From Saccoglossus kowalevskii (Eukaryota; Hemichordata; Enteropneusta; Harrimaniidae): a stretch of DNA of 64,000 nt. The translations under genes were made by a program, and so were the position numbers. The notes under the pieces were generated by a model that was not told the DNA's origin, did not search any database, and saw nothing but the letters and a program-made list of their open reading frames with translations. Positions 49,995-63,626 of the stretch are shown here, piece after piece (positions within the stretch are counted from its first letter, which is position 1; every line of letters begins with the position of its first letter). The DNA is taken from contig NW_003151782.1 of the NCBI RefSeq assembly GCF_000003605.2, positions 107,545-171,544 of the forward strand, given 5' to 3'.

Positions 49995-52900
49995 TCAGTG
50001 CCAAAAAACAGAAATCCTTCTTTAATTTTTAAGATTATACTGTTATTAATAATCCGTTTTAGATATCAACATTTATACTAATTCTAGTTTACGTAAAGAC
50101 ACTAGTGAATACAAATAGAGGCAACTGAGGTATTTGTAACGCCTTTTAGTGGTCGATGTGATTTTCAACGTTAGAACGCTCAGGAAACGCGTTAGAATAT
50201 TTAATGACACATCCGACACAGTTTTGAAGTAAGTAATTAAGGATTACGTTTTTCAATCGACGAACTTTAAAACAAAAAAAATATGCCTACACGATACAAT
50301 ATCAGCCATAGTATATCGCGTTACACAACGACTTAGTTGACAGTTTACAGGAAATTTTCTCGTGAAATTCTTGAATTGAACAATAATGACAGTGATATAT
50401 GTATTCGCAAGGCTAGCAAATATATACAATAGTACCTCATACAGTCTATTATGAACACATTAGATACAGTATGTTCCTTTATACCCCGGTGTCTTTTGGT
50501 TTTAGAATGTGTTTTAGTATTATAGTTCAATATTCGTGACCTTATATCTTCTTACATGGGAGTCAACCCTGAAGTAGTATTATGATATTAGGAAACCCTG
50601 CTGGCGATACAAATGGAATGACAAATTGAACAGTTTTACATAAGTTTTTAAAGTTATTACTCGTTTAATAATGAAGAAGCCCTGTGCGTTTGTGGTGAAT
50701 CAACTGTGTTTATAAATACAACTAAAATCGATTGAAATGCGCATGCCCATCTAGTCATTATAGGTACGCACTCACCACACGCTATTTAAAGGTATCTGTT
50801 ATGGAACGGTGAGTTGTGACATAACGGTGAACGCGTCTGCTTATAGTAACGGGCACATGCAACGAGTTGTGCTTTAGAATTCCTGTTTATGTTAATATTT
50901 TCGTATATGAGCCTGTAACTTTTTATATGTAAACATGCTGTTGTTTTTATTATTATGACGTTAATGATTTTACTATATGCACATGTATGCACATGTCATG
51001 GATGAAAGTCTCTTTCTCTGGACAACAATGTAAACAGTTGAACAAATATAGTGATTGTATAAATGAAGGCAATAAATTAACCAGCTTCCTAAATAACAAA
51101 ATTGAAAAGACTGAGTTGTCTTGTTTCTCAACTCGAAACGTAAACCGCGCTAGCAGCATCTCTGTGTGCAGAAGCTGAATTCACTCACAATTTCACATAT
51201 ATAAATTTTTTATATCAACATTTAATCATAATTAGGTTTATTTTACTGAATTAGGGATATTCGGCTATTATTAGGTGATCTGTAAAATACGTCGTGTAAG
51301 CATTAACTCCAAGGGATATTAAAGTATCTCACAATTCCTCTATTTGACTGAAATATGTCTCGATTTTTGCGTTTTATAACTACTAATATCACATTTTCAA
51401 AATAGTTATACAATATACCATGTCGGTTCATATGAGAAATGTGTTGCATGGGGTCGACTGACTGTTTGAAGGAATATAGTTGAATACTGGTAGAGCCGCA
51501 AAGATTTGGTGAAACGTGACAAGAATGACAACACATTTGAGTAATCTGTCTAAATGGCCACTACGCAACATGTACAGTACAGAACAGTACAAACGGTCCG
51601 TTGGCCACAATGGCTCCTCCCCGGGCAATTCCATCCTAGTCAGCTACGTATTTGTTTGAAGACTTGTTGGTCCTGTAGTACAGGTGGTACCCAACCAATA
51701 GTTCACTAGCTACGTTCATAGTAACTTGGCGACAACCGGGGAACAGCTAGGCGCTTATGACAATTCAATATCATCACTGTGAATAGTCGTGATCAAAGTA
51801 AACAGTGGATATATCGTGAGTATACTCACCATAATCTCAGCTATCTGATTCCATTGATTATTTGATCGGCTCCACTAGTGAAGGCACGCATATCAGATAC
51901 GCACCTTATTCTAGTGGGTTTCGATACTAATTAAAACTAGTTTAGTACTTAGTAATAAGCTTAAAGGTACAATCATTGAGAAAATCACTTGGTACAAATG
52001 GTATTGATCGTACAGTGTTCCTCTTCAGAAGAATCGGTATCGACGACATTACAAAATGTCTGTCTGACAAGGTAACACATTATTTAATGATGCGAATGAT
52101 TTAATACTGTTGTTGTCATTATTTGTGTCCGAAAAGCGAATCAGCTGAGTACTGCCAATCTATTTTTTTAGTCACGATAGATTTGTTTATACTTGGAAGA
52201 ATGTGAGAACTACTATTATAATAATGGGACATGAGATGTTCGTTGAATATTGGTCAGTTAAAACGCGAGTCAGTTGAATCACTAGAAGTAGATAGTTTTG
52301 TTTAATGTCCTCTTCTAGTAGTCAATAATATGAATTTTTAATTAACAGCTAATTAATGTATAGAGAATATTGTTTGTAATTTAACTGAGAGACAAAATAT
52401 CATCTTCAATGGCATAGTGTTCTCGGGTGTATGTGTAAAATGTATGATTAAGTTTCACAAATAGCATTCATGGGCAATGAAAGGTATATATATATGATGA
52501 TATATTGACTGCATTAGCACATTGCACGGCAGGTGTGAATTACAATATTACGTATCTTAACTGAAATTAACCTATTCAGTTCCATTCAGTTTTTACGAGA
52601 TTTATTCTCAGTGTACAGTCGCATTTTTTTCTGTTTCTTTTATTCTTCTGTTACTATATTATGGTGAACGTCACCGTAATTCTATCACATGAAACATCAT
52701 TTGTCTTTGTACATTTCAACAAAGTCCCAGTGGTAATGAAACTATACACTATCTAGATGGTATAGAAATGCAAGCCTTTTCACTTAGTCATTACATTGTA
52801 AATTGCTATTGTGAAAAGCGTGACGCGGAAGTGACAGATTTATGTTTGTATTTCCGTATTTAATATGATGAACTTATAACATGGTGATTAAAAGTGACAA

Positions 52901-53934
52901 CACGCCATACATAATAACCACGCTCGAACGTACAGGGTAGATGTATCGAAATGATTGGTCCTAACTAGCATCCTCTCAATCCTCTCGCACGAATTATCAC
53001 ATCATCCTTAAACCCAAGTTCATTACCTATTACTATTGACTATTTAATTAAAAATTACTGACATTTCAATAAAATAAATTTCAATTATTTCACTAGACTG
53101 AAGATTGTTCATACATTGCGCATACCCAGTAGAAATAATTTACCTCACCAAACGTATCCGACAACCATGCTCTTGTACTTCCCTTCTAATGTAGTTCTTA
53201 ATTATCTTACCACCCAACTGCGGGGAATGCATACGCATTGAAATAATAATGGATAAACACATGTAAATGATATAAATGACAGTCTTTATTTCAATTAATG
53301 GCAATTAATATGAATTTCAATGAGTTATAATTAGGGTAAGATATCATGAATTCGAGCTAGACTGCGGTTTGTATTTCAATATGCGGTATCGAAGATAATT
53401 CCAATTGTCCGCGTGGTTTTTTGTCTGTTAATAAATAAAGAGATAAAGAAACCTAGTTTCATACAAATGACAGGTAATTCATTTAAACGGCAAATCCAAT
53501 TCGCCAAATATTTTCAATGTTAAAAGCTCTCTTTATATCAAATTGATATCGGAGAGCAATTATTTACACTGTACTTGAGTTGAGTTCAATGTTTATTATC
53601 TCTTTACTTTACCATGTTACCATGGTTACCGCGTTGTGATTCACGATAAAATCACGTCTCAACTCGTGCACCCGTTGGATATTGATGGTAACTAGTGCTT
53701 CAAGTATATGAATGGATTATAGGTGATCTCAATAACAGTTCTAATATGAGTTACATAAAATACTGTGTATTTCCTAAACACAATTGCGCAGTGAAAAACA
53801 TATTATAGAGAATAGGAGAATTATATTGCGCGATATATTGTACACTGAATTCAAGATCTTATATCACCTGCAATTTTTGGGCCAGCAAAAGTTTTTAATG
53901 GTGTCGACTTCTATCTTATTGGTAAAAATGACAA

Positions 53935-56260
53935 ATAAGAACTGACCAAAGGGACTGGACTGACAACATAGCATCAGAAGCAGAAGCAGCAGCTAATAGT
54001 CACCAAATGAGAACACTTTACAGGCTCACAAAAGTACTGTGTAACAAACCACCAAAACAAAGTGTAGCAGTGGAGGACCAGAATGGAAACGTGATAAGTG
54101 GAAAAGAAGAAACGCTACAAAGATGGAGTGACCACTTCAAGGAAGTTTTAAACAGAAAAGAACCCGACCAACCTATCAATGATGATGATGCAAATTATGA
54201 GCATATAGATATTGAAGAAATTGATATCAGAGAACCAAGCAGAGTTGAAATAAGGAATGCAATTAACCAGTTAAAGAATGGGAAGGCATCTGGAGTTGAT
54301 TCAATTACAGCAGAACTCCTTAAAGCAGATATTGAACTTGCAACAGACAAAGTTCATCAGCTTATTGATTAGATATGGAAAGAAGAGAGAATACCTATGA
54401 AATGGAAGCAAGGTTTGAAAATAAAACTACCCAAGAAAGGAAATCTCAAACAGTGTAAAAATTGGAGGGAAATAACACTACTTCCTATCGTAAGCAAAGT
54501 CCTGAGCCGAGTCATCATAGACAGAATAAAGAACGGAGTTGATAAAAGTCTCAGAAATGAGCAGCTGGATTTNNNNNNNNNNNNNNNNNNNNNNNNNNNN
54601 NNNNNNNNNNNNNNNNNNNNNNNNNNNNNNNNNNNNNNNNNNNNNNNNNNNNNNNNNNNNNNNNNNNNNNNNNNNNNNNNNNNNNNNNNNNNNNNNNNNN
54701 NNNNNNNNNNNNNNNNNNNNNNNNNNNNNNNNNNNNNNNNNNNNNNNNNNNNNNNNNNNNNNNNNNNNNNNNNNNNNNNNNNNNNNNNNNNGAAGCAGAA
54801 GCAGCAGCTAATAGTCACCAAATGAGAACACTTTACAGGTTCACAAAAGTACTGTGTAACAAACCACCAAAACAAAGTGTAGCAGTGGAGGATCAGAATG
54901 GAAACTTGATAAGTGGAAAAGAAGAAACACTACATAGAATGAGTGACCACTTCAAGGAAGTTTTAAACAGAAAAGAACCCGACCAACCTATCAATGATGA
55001 TGATGCAAATTATGAGCATATAGATATTGAAGAAATTGATATCAGAGAACCATGCAGAGTTGAAATAAGGAATGCAACAAAACAAATATTCATTTTACGT
55101 AATATTATTGAACAGGTCAACGAATGGCAAGCAACACTATACGTTAATTTCATTGACTTCGAAAAAGCATTCGATTCTGTGCACCGAGACAGCCTTTGGA
55201 GAATAATGAGAATGTATGGAATACCAGAAAAGTTAACCAGTCTTGTGAAAGCTTTTAATGATGACTTCAAATGTGCAGTGATACATCAAGGGGAAACATC
55301 GGAATGGTTTGACATCAAAACAGGAGTAAAACAAGGCTGAATATGTCAGGTTTTTTGTTTCTCATAGTGGTTGATTGGAAATGAGAAGGACTGTACAAAA
55401 TGGCAAAACAGGAATTAGATGGAAGTTTACATCAAAGTTGGATGACTTGGATTTCGCAGATGATTTGGCGCTGATAGCATCCACAAAACAACATATCCAA
55501 CAAAAAACTGACAGGTTTTTTACAGAAGCTCAACGAGTTGGTCTAAAAGTGAATTCCCAGAAGGCAAAATTAATGAGAATTAATGCAAGAAATGTTGACA
55601 GAATTTACATCGATGGCGAAGTTGGTGAAGATGTCAACGAGTTTGTGTACCTGGGTGCAACTTTAACAAAATCAGGAGGAGGAATGGGAGACATGGAAAA
55701 CAGAAATGCATTCGGGGAGAAATGCATTCAGGCAGCTTAATATTATTAATATTAATAAAATATGGAACAGTAACAAAATCAAGAGAGCAACAAAACTCAA
55801 GTTGTACAAATCATTGGTGTTGTCAGTGCTGTTATATGGATCTGAAACCTGGAAGATGACAAAAGGCGACGAAAGAAAACTCAATACTTTTCAAACAAAG
55901 TGTTTAAGGAGGATAATGAAGATAAAATGGCAAGACCATGTTAGGAATGAAGAACTGCAAACCAGGACTGGGATGGAGAAATTGAGCACTACAGTAATGA
56001 AGAGGAGATGGAAATTTATTGGGCACACCTTAAGGGAGGAACCCACAAGCATCTGTAACACAGCATTGACATGGGCACCAGAAGGGAAAAGGAAACGGGG
56101 TAGACCCAAAACAACTTGGCGACGCACTGTAGAGAAGGAAAGAAACAAGGCTGGATGGAAGTCATGGGCGGAAGCCAGAGTTGCAGCAGCTGATAGGACA
56201 GAATGGAGACGTTCGGTGGAGGCCCTATGTGCCACTAGGCATCTGGAGGATAGGTAACAG
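53935..56260 (+). mobile_element. RTE-like LINE, 5'-truncated, internally duplicated
   Basis: A non-LTR retrotransposon coding for reverse transcriptase. Open from about 53942: the linker (RDWTDNIASEAEAAANSHQ), then finger motifs LKNGKASGVDSITAELLKAD (54283-54342) and a stop at 54370. It resumes with WKEERIPMKWKQG and WREITLLPIVSKVLSRVI up to a gap. After the gap the linker recurs, then jumps to IFILRNIIEQ, the catalytic NFIDFEKAFDSVH and GVKQG, ending at a stop at 55338-55340. A new frame holds the catalytic DDLDFADDLALIAST (55440-55485) and thumb YLGATLTKSGG; another from 55706 holds the C-terminus (LYGSETWK, GRPKTTWRR) to a stop at 56257. No apurinic endonuclease domain remains. Stops, frameshifts and the truncation make it non-functional. 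The clade is judged from motif wording. Confidence 0.88.
54573..54791. other. Assembly gap (219 N)
   Basis: A run of 219 undetermined bases inside the LINE. The left edge reads into the RT palm (NEQLDF) and the right edge re-enters the linker of the same ORF (EAEAAANSHQ), matching 53978 onward. The gap therefore sits at a repeat boundary and its true size is uncertain. Confidence 0.99.
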
Positions 56261-58198
56261 GTAACTTCTATTTTATTACAGGTACTTATCTTTCATGACC
56301 TTTTATATGTATCTTTTTAATTCGATTTGTGATTTAGACCCTACTGGGCGTACACGTATTTTCAGAAACATTAATGCAACCGAGTATGTGAATGCAAGTG
56401 TTAAGGCTTGTCTAAGTTAGCTTGTTCCAGTTTACCTTTAGAGTAACGTGACATTGTGTGCATGCGCACATACTAACCTTACATAACCTGTCCCTGGCAA
56501 ATAAAACACAGTTTTGCCACTTACCGGAGTCGCGAAAATTAATTTGTAATTTCGCATTGCATACTTTGTGAAGTAGTATATTCCGATCTGGCACCAGTCA
56601 ATGCTGATGATATCTCACGAGTCGCCTTATAATATACATTTATTACTACGCCATTTTAATCCCGAATTTGATGTCCTATTTATCCCATTAATCCAGTTCG
56701 TAGATTTTTGAAAGCAAAAACAAATCTGGATATTGTAACAGGCAAATTGATTGTCAAACCCTAGTAGAGAGCTACATAAATCGAACGAAGCCTTTGCCTA
56801 CATCAATCGAATCACGCTAAACGCATGATTATCAATTATGAAGCCCGATATATATATATTATATTGTTTTCGTTAATAATGTGTCGGGAGAACATTTGTA
56901 ACGCATCAATTTATCCCAGACATCAAACTAAGTCCTTTTATATAAATTGTAGACGATTTTTAATCAGACGTACAAACTGAACGATATCAAATCAAATGAA
57001 AACCAATTTTGTGAAGATTTGTTTAAGAGCTAAAAGAACATTTCCTAGTCAATGTTGAATAAAAGATGGCGACTATGTTATTCCACAAATCAAAAAACTA
57101 GAGTTGAAATAATCCCAAATGCATCGGAAAGATAATATTGGCAGTACAAATTCCAGCAAAACAAACTACCCTACTAATAATATAAAGATGAGTTGACCTC
57201 AACCTTGAAAGACAACTTTCCAACTTTCTACATATAAACAAAGCAATGACACGCCAAAGGTACATGGAACAATAGCTCTATGGATATCGCTCAAGGAAAT
57301 ATAGGGATAATATGAAAATAGCTGTACTGTAGTATCGACACACGAGCGGGAACCTCACGTGCGATATCTCACGCTGGAATTGTATATTTATAAGTGATTT
57401 ACTTTAGGATTTGAACTATTATTTCATCTACAATCAGCTGAAAATCCACGCTCAAATGACATTTTCAACTATCTACACGACTATTTAAAGGGCGGTGTTA
57501 CATTTCATGGTTTCGTAATGACACAAGATAATCTGTGTTTTTTTTATTGGTTGAGGAATGAAGAATTGTAAGTTATTAAGAAAACTTTTTCTAATTTAAC
57601 ACTAAATGTGCAACATTCGGCAATACGTTCTCAAAATCCCAAATACCTTGCTTGTAAGTCAACCATGCAAACACGCATTAAAATTTTCATATTTTAACAA
57701 CGTATCTTGCAGCATCGTCGGGAAATCATGAATGCATAGAAGTATTATATCGGCTACCCGAGTGTGCTGCTTATAACCACATATGCTCGCCTGGGAAATG
57801 CGCCACGAAATAATTGTTCATATTGAGTTCCTATATTTCAATTCTCCCAATTTTTCTGTGGATTGTACTATCGTTAGGTGTGAAGAAAAGTCATAGATTA
57901 TGCCGAAAAATGTTATAATTAATGAGCTTCCGATTTATAATCTGATTTCCACGTTTATTTGAGGTTGCAATTAAGTAAACAGTAAAATGACATTCCAATA
58001 CATTTGTGTATATATTGCGCGTTACACTATTTAACTAACTTGCCATAAAACCGTGGATACACTGTTTCCGCGAATAAACGGAACAAACCAAAGTAAGGAA
58101 TATAATGTCAAAGGGACGACGAGCTCTGCAACATGTGTCGATGACATCATGTATTGAATGTGTATGCCTTGAAGCAAAATATGTGAACATTTTTAGAT

Positions 58199-58211
58199 GG
58201 GGGGGGGGGGG
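58199..58211. repeat. Poly-G tract, 13 bases
   Basis: An uninterrupted G run, unusual in this AT-rich DNA; length errors in sequencing are likely here. Confidence 0.9.
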
Positions 58212-60472
58212 TCTTACAAAATTCGCTCCTTTTTCACTGCAATAATAATTAGTGTTATTATTTGCATCAGGTAATTCTCTTCTGCTATGTTGATCATACC
58301 TGTCGTAGTCGCTATGAACACTGATTGTTGGATATTCAAGCCAGTTTATTTAATTTCATGTCAGAAACTCTGGTATTCTAGTGCCTGATATAATACCTTC
58401 TTTCAGCTAATCACATTGCTTGATTCAGCATATTATAATTAAATGTTAATACTGGAAGTTTATATTTGTTCGAATGTTTATTTAGATAATAGCTCATGTG
58501 TCCATACATTTAGATGGTAATGATGTGTTATTTTGAAGATCATACGTGAAACAGAGATCAATATTCTGAACCGTGAAGAAGAGATACTCTTTAGATTTAG
58601 ACAGAAAAATGAAAATATTTGACTAAAACGGGTAGCTTCCCCGGTATATTGAGGATATCACTCAAATAACAATCAGATTCATTAGTCATGTTCAGGCTTT
58701 TCATGTGGTAATATTTATGTATATTTATGTGGACGTTTCGCCAAAGATGTCATTGGAATCAAGTACATGTTCAGTAGAGCAATTACTCATCAATACATCC
58801 ATAACATTAACAGTGATAATGAATGATTAATAATTTCTGAGGAAATCCAATAGTGATTAACAATATATTTGTCGAGTTATTGGAGAAAATATATTTTAAG
58901 TATCGGCATTTCAATTTATATCTGCTACAAAATGTACATGACTTACGTGAAGCAGAATATGCTTATTTTTTTGGAACTTGTTTGTCGTATGCCTTGAAGA
59001 ACATAAATATCTCTCTCATCTGTTAACATTTGTTAGTTGCAATGTATATATGAAAACTGTATTATTGTTAATCACTCGTTATTTCAGTTGTTAAGTTTTA
59101 TCTGGTTCCAAGCTGCATTTGCGAATTGCAAATTTAAAAATGGGTTGAACATGATAGATGTTATTTCTCCTTTTTTCTTCAAATATGCGTGACACGTTTG
59201 CCTTTGAAGACCAACAACACACTTGACCTTTCCGTTATTTGAGAGATAAAAACATCATTATCAGGTAGCTACTCCATACCACTTGGTAGTTTCTACACGA
59301 ATAAGGAGGCATAAAAAAGTATTAACATAAACTTTGTTCACGTTCAATAAAGATTATAGGTTTGGTGTAAACCTATTTTAGTTCTCCAATTAATCTCATG
59401 GGTGCCATTACCAAATAATTAACATTCTATGCATGCACCATCATACTTCAAAATGTACTTAAATGTTACTTGAAGTAGGGTATGTAAGCACAGTGCTTCT
59501 TTAATTGGTTTCAACTTGAAATAGCGAGTACAATATAGTTTCCCACTAAATGATCACATTAGCTAGACATACGTTTGTACAGGAGCAATCAAAGCCACGT
59601 CTTCCAGCTTATGATGAGCAGGAAAAAGTTTACTTGCCTATTTGTACAGTTGGTCAACCATGATCTTTTGTTTGTAACCTGGTTTGTAATCTCCGTAATC
59701 ATTGTATTGCATCTTAGCTACATACATCATTTTAGATTAATCATCGTGGCAATAAAAATATTACCAATAAATATTACACATTCGTAGTTAATTCACACTT
59801 TAGTAGACCGTCTAGTATATATTTGCGAGGCAGTTTACGTATATTGTATCGTGAAAGTAGAATGTTTATTGCAGATAATGTCATACTCGAAGGCACAGTG
59901 ACTGAAATATTCACATACACAATGTTATTGCCTTTAGGTTTCGCACCTCTACTGTTGTTATTCCTTTTACGTGTAATTGGTCAATTTAATTAAACGGAGC
60001 AAAGTTTGAGAACGTACGTCATTGTATTTATTTATAGAAGTGTTACCCAGCAACATACTTTTAAATTGGTCAGACATGCTTATATAATCGCGAAAAATAA
60101 AAAGTTTATGTTCTCAACAAGGATTAGTTTCATAATTAATTCCCATCACTTTTGGAGGTCTGAATAAGGATTGCAAGAATAGCATTAAACGTGATCGCGT
60201 GACATACGTCCAGAAAATAGTAGAGAATTAGAGAATACGTCAAATGACTGTTTTCAGTAATATTCAACGCATATATGGAAGGCTGATATCGTAGGTCCCA
60301 TTGTTACCTATTTCGCTTCCGCATTAATCCAAAATACGTCTCCGGCAACTGTCACATCAATTATTTAGTCTCAGAGACTCGATTCAGTCATTTGAATTGT
60401 GGTACGATTAATTTCACAGTAAGCCCGACAAAGACCTTAGGGAGTAGTTTGTGTACTGCTCTTCATGTTATA

Positions 60473-60488
60473 CCCCCCCCCCCCCCCC
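60473..60488. repeat. Poly-C tract, 16 bases
   Basis: An uninterrupted C run in intergenic DNA; its length is likely variable or error-prone. Confidence 0.9.
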
Positions 60489-62547
60489 GGATTGTTGTGA
60501 ATCAACTACTACATTTCAATCTATATCTAGGCAATCATGTAGATTCACGCTTCCAATGACGTATCTTGATTTGTATCTCACGTATAACCAATTATAAGAA
60601 TGAATAATATAATATACATTTTATTATGCATACACATATGCTATTAGTCTTTCCATGGTATGTCATGGAAAATACTGTTTTACTTCTCGCCATATGTCGA
60701 CAGTTGTATGCCTTAAGGACAAATCCGACTGTGAAATTATTTATTGTAATCTATGCAGTCAAAATCTTATCAGCCAAGACCTTCAGGTAAGAGACACGAC
60801 AAAATAACCACATTTTTGACAAAATAAACGTAATGAAAGGCGCCCACAATTCTGTGTAGCCCATCAATTTCTTGGAATAGTTCTTTAAGGTAGTTGGGAA
60901 TGTACGTTATTTATAACTAGACAAGTGATAGCGTGAGATCTTATTTTTTTCCATTTGTGTGGAAGAGAGATTGATGTTCATGTGTGTGTGTTTCTGTGCT
61001 TTTGTTAAAAAAGCTGACAAAATTATGAATTCAAGGCTTGATCTCTTCATCTACTGTGAATCTCCAATGTTACTGCTGTCTGAATATACTAGATTTATAA
61101 TAATGTACATTCTAAACCTCACGATTCGAAGTGATCGTTTGGTTAGACACATGTCTCGTGTAAGTACTACAAATGTGTTGCAGTTTATCGAATTCATCCA
61201 AACTGGTCTCTATTGCTAGAATTGCAGTCCAAATGTATTCCCAAATTTGTAATCGCGTTTGAAAAATGCTATTTAGAGCAGTTCTTTTAGAGCAATAAGT
61301 GTGGCATAGTGAGATGTGCATCTGCTTATTGTAAAATGACAAAACTTATATTACTTGAGCTTTCTCTTCAACAAGTGGATATAAATCACTGGGAATGTAT
61401 TCTTTCAAAATACAAGATATTCGCCGAGTTTTGGGCATTAACCGAAGATTTTGTTTTAAATTTCAGCCAGCACTACGCGATAAATGTTGTCTCTCTGCAG
61501 AGTGTCTCACGATACACTAATTAGCATTATTTATGACAAATAACAGTAAAAGTTCAATATTGTTATCCAATGTTTTAACAAATTGCAATGTTACATTTTA
61601 GATAAGTATTATTCAAAATGTTCACCTGCTATTTAATGTCATATTATAAATCACTAGACAAGTACACACAACCAAAGTAATGTATTGTTTCAAAAAAAAA
61701 TCAGAATATAAATAAGAAATTGCAGAGCTTGAACACTTGAACCATAATACTTTGCCCTGGCTAGCCTCATTAAACATATGATTATTATAGTTATCTTCTT
61801 AGTTTAACCAAGTATTGGTGAGATAAAGATACATACCTTTTTAGCTAGCAAGTATTTTAATCATCCCTTTAATTCATTATTTAATCAAGCCAGCAAAGAG
61901 TATTTTTCAATGATGTTTGCACTTAGGCAAATTACGATCTGCTACTTTATACATATGGCCACATTCGCTAAAAAGCATTAAGTATTATTGTAGCATTAAA
62001 AATTGTCATACGACTGATATAAATTTTTCACATTTGGTTTAAGCATCTTACAAGTAATAATTCTTTTTCTGCAAAGCAATGCTTTGCTGTGCTATAATCA
62101 ATTATATGTAGTATTCTTATTATAACGATCCATTATGCATACTGGGTGAGCAGAGAATAGTAAATTATAATATCATTGTAGTAATTGTATTAAGCATGAC
62201 ACATGCAGCAAATGAATAATCCACTACCATGACAACACCACTTGTGGCAGTAATCCAAATTTTCTTTCTTTTTCAATATATTTAATTTTCATATCAATTT
62301 ATTCATGCGCAAAAATATGATGTAGCCTCTGTGTAGAAAACATAACAAGAAGGTCTTAGTTACAGGATTTTAATATACCCCACCCCAGTGCTAGAAATTA
62401 ATGACAGAGTATAGAAACCTTTGATAATTCAGCATATTCGTGATGAATGACAGTCACTCGCTGAACATTAAAGCTTCAGTGAATTTATCACAAAATGAGC
62501 TTTTTCAGCCAGGATGTAGTTTTAACCATGTCTTCTTTGTAAGATAA

Positions 62548-63626
62548 TTACTGAAGAACACCTCTTCTTGACAGGGTAGACAGATGTGAAGTGTAGTTAT
62601 CTGGAAGCTGTTTTAAATATAAAAAAGGTATTAGATCACAAGTAACTTTTCTTTTCAATCTGATAGATTGATTATTATGCCCTGTTCAACTAAACAAAGA
62701 ATTATTTATACCATACATTAGACTGTTTCATTCACCACAAAATCTACGTGGTTAAAATATAATCATCCTTATAAACTCAAACAACTTATTTCATACATTC
62801 TGCACCCATCCCATGGACCCATATCAAACAGGTTACAGTGTGATGAGAGTGCAACTTGTCATATATTTCACTATCATTTCATGTAAGGCACTTTATACTA
62901 GTACAAACAAAGAGGATCAATTAATTAACCTATTTGTAAAATGCAACACTGCAACTGCAAAGGTGTCCTACAGAGACAGTATAATGGTTTTATGGGCTAG
63001 GCAAAGGTAACGAAATGTAATATAAATAATGACACTGTTTGTAATTAGACATGGTACAATTCTAATGAATAAATTTCATTAATCATTTACCTTGGCGCCA
63101 ATACGTGAAAGATATCTGTTTCTAAGATGGAAATCAGATTGTGGTTTAAGTGGACTAACAGCTTCATCAGGTTCCTTATCTGGCAAACCAACCCTAGAGA
63201 ACAAAATACAATAGATTACAGTCAACAAATTAACCAGCTACCAAGACAAATGTTATGCCCGATGCCACAAAATAAAATGTTTCCGCTTACGCCTACTAGA
63301 TACAAAGTGTTGATTGATGTGATAGTAAAATGAAAGTAAGAGCTCATTAGTTGGTATGGTAATCAGTCACTTGATCTACAACATTATTACTGTTATATTC
63401 TATCCTTAATTGTATCTTGTATCCGAGTTTTTTAGACATCTATTCAGTGGGAATCGCTAGCTCTTGGCTAGCTATTACTTTCTATTCATGACGGAAGATA
63501 TAAATCATAATCAGGCTTACTTAGCAGCTTCTGTTGCACGCTTGTTTCTTTCCGCTGCTGACATATTAAGAGCACCTCCTCTTGAGGCATCAATCAAGTA
63601 AAGTAAAACTACACATATCAGTGCAA
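62548..63626 (-). CDS. Small single-pass membrane protein, 5' partial, unknown family
   Basis: Three exons on minus in continuous phase: 63626-63521 (acceptor TTTGATTTCTAG, donor GTAAGC), 63193-63091 (donor GTAAAT) and 62607-62548 (stop TAA). The visible 89-90 residues begin with a hydrophobic segment (ALICVVLLYLIDA), then a polar, basic stretch (MSAAERNKRATEAAK), a Pro/Asp-rich segment (VGLPDKEPDEAVSPLKPQSD), HLRNRYLSRIGAK, and end NYTSHLSTLSRRGVLQ. This suggests a single membrane helix with a hydrophilic tail. Earlier exons are outside the window or unrecognised. The first two exons are well supported by splice sites and phase. The last exon is less certain; a rival acceptor near 62970 would end in TNRLIN. 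Confidence 0.55.

Larger units (their letters stand above)
46572..53934. other. Gene-poor AT-rich stretch
   Basis: Nothing recognised apart from an exon-like segment at 48556-48683 and a (TTA)n microsatellite at 49973-49994. A minus-strand open frame at 51634-51428 begins with a GC-rich segment and a reasonable start context (ACTAGGATGGA) but has no known motif. Confidence 0.4.
56261..62547. other. Gene-poor AT-rich stretch
   Basis: No gene recognised. It holds a 13-base G run at 58199-58211 and a 16-base C run at 60473-60488. Open frames at 59575-59787, 60959-61219 and 61309-61524 (plus) carry no known motif. 62.3-62.5 kb is probably the 3' UTR of the minus-strand gene that follows. Confidence 0.4.

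Noticed and set aside
54369-54875. Minus-strand and plus-strand frames running across the gap
   Set aside because: They exist only because N bases are not read as stops; they are not coding evidence.
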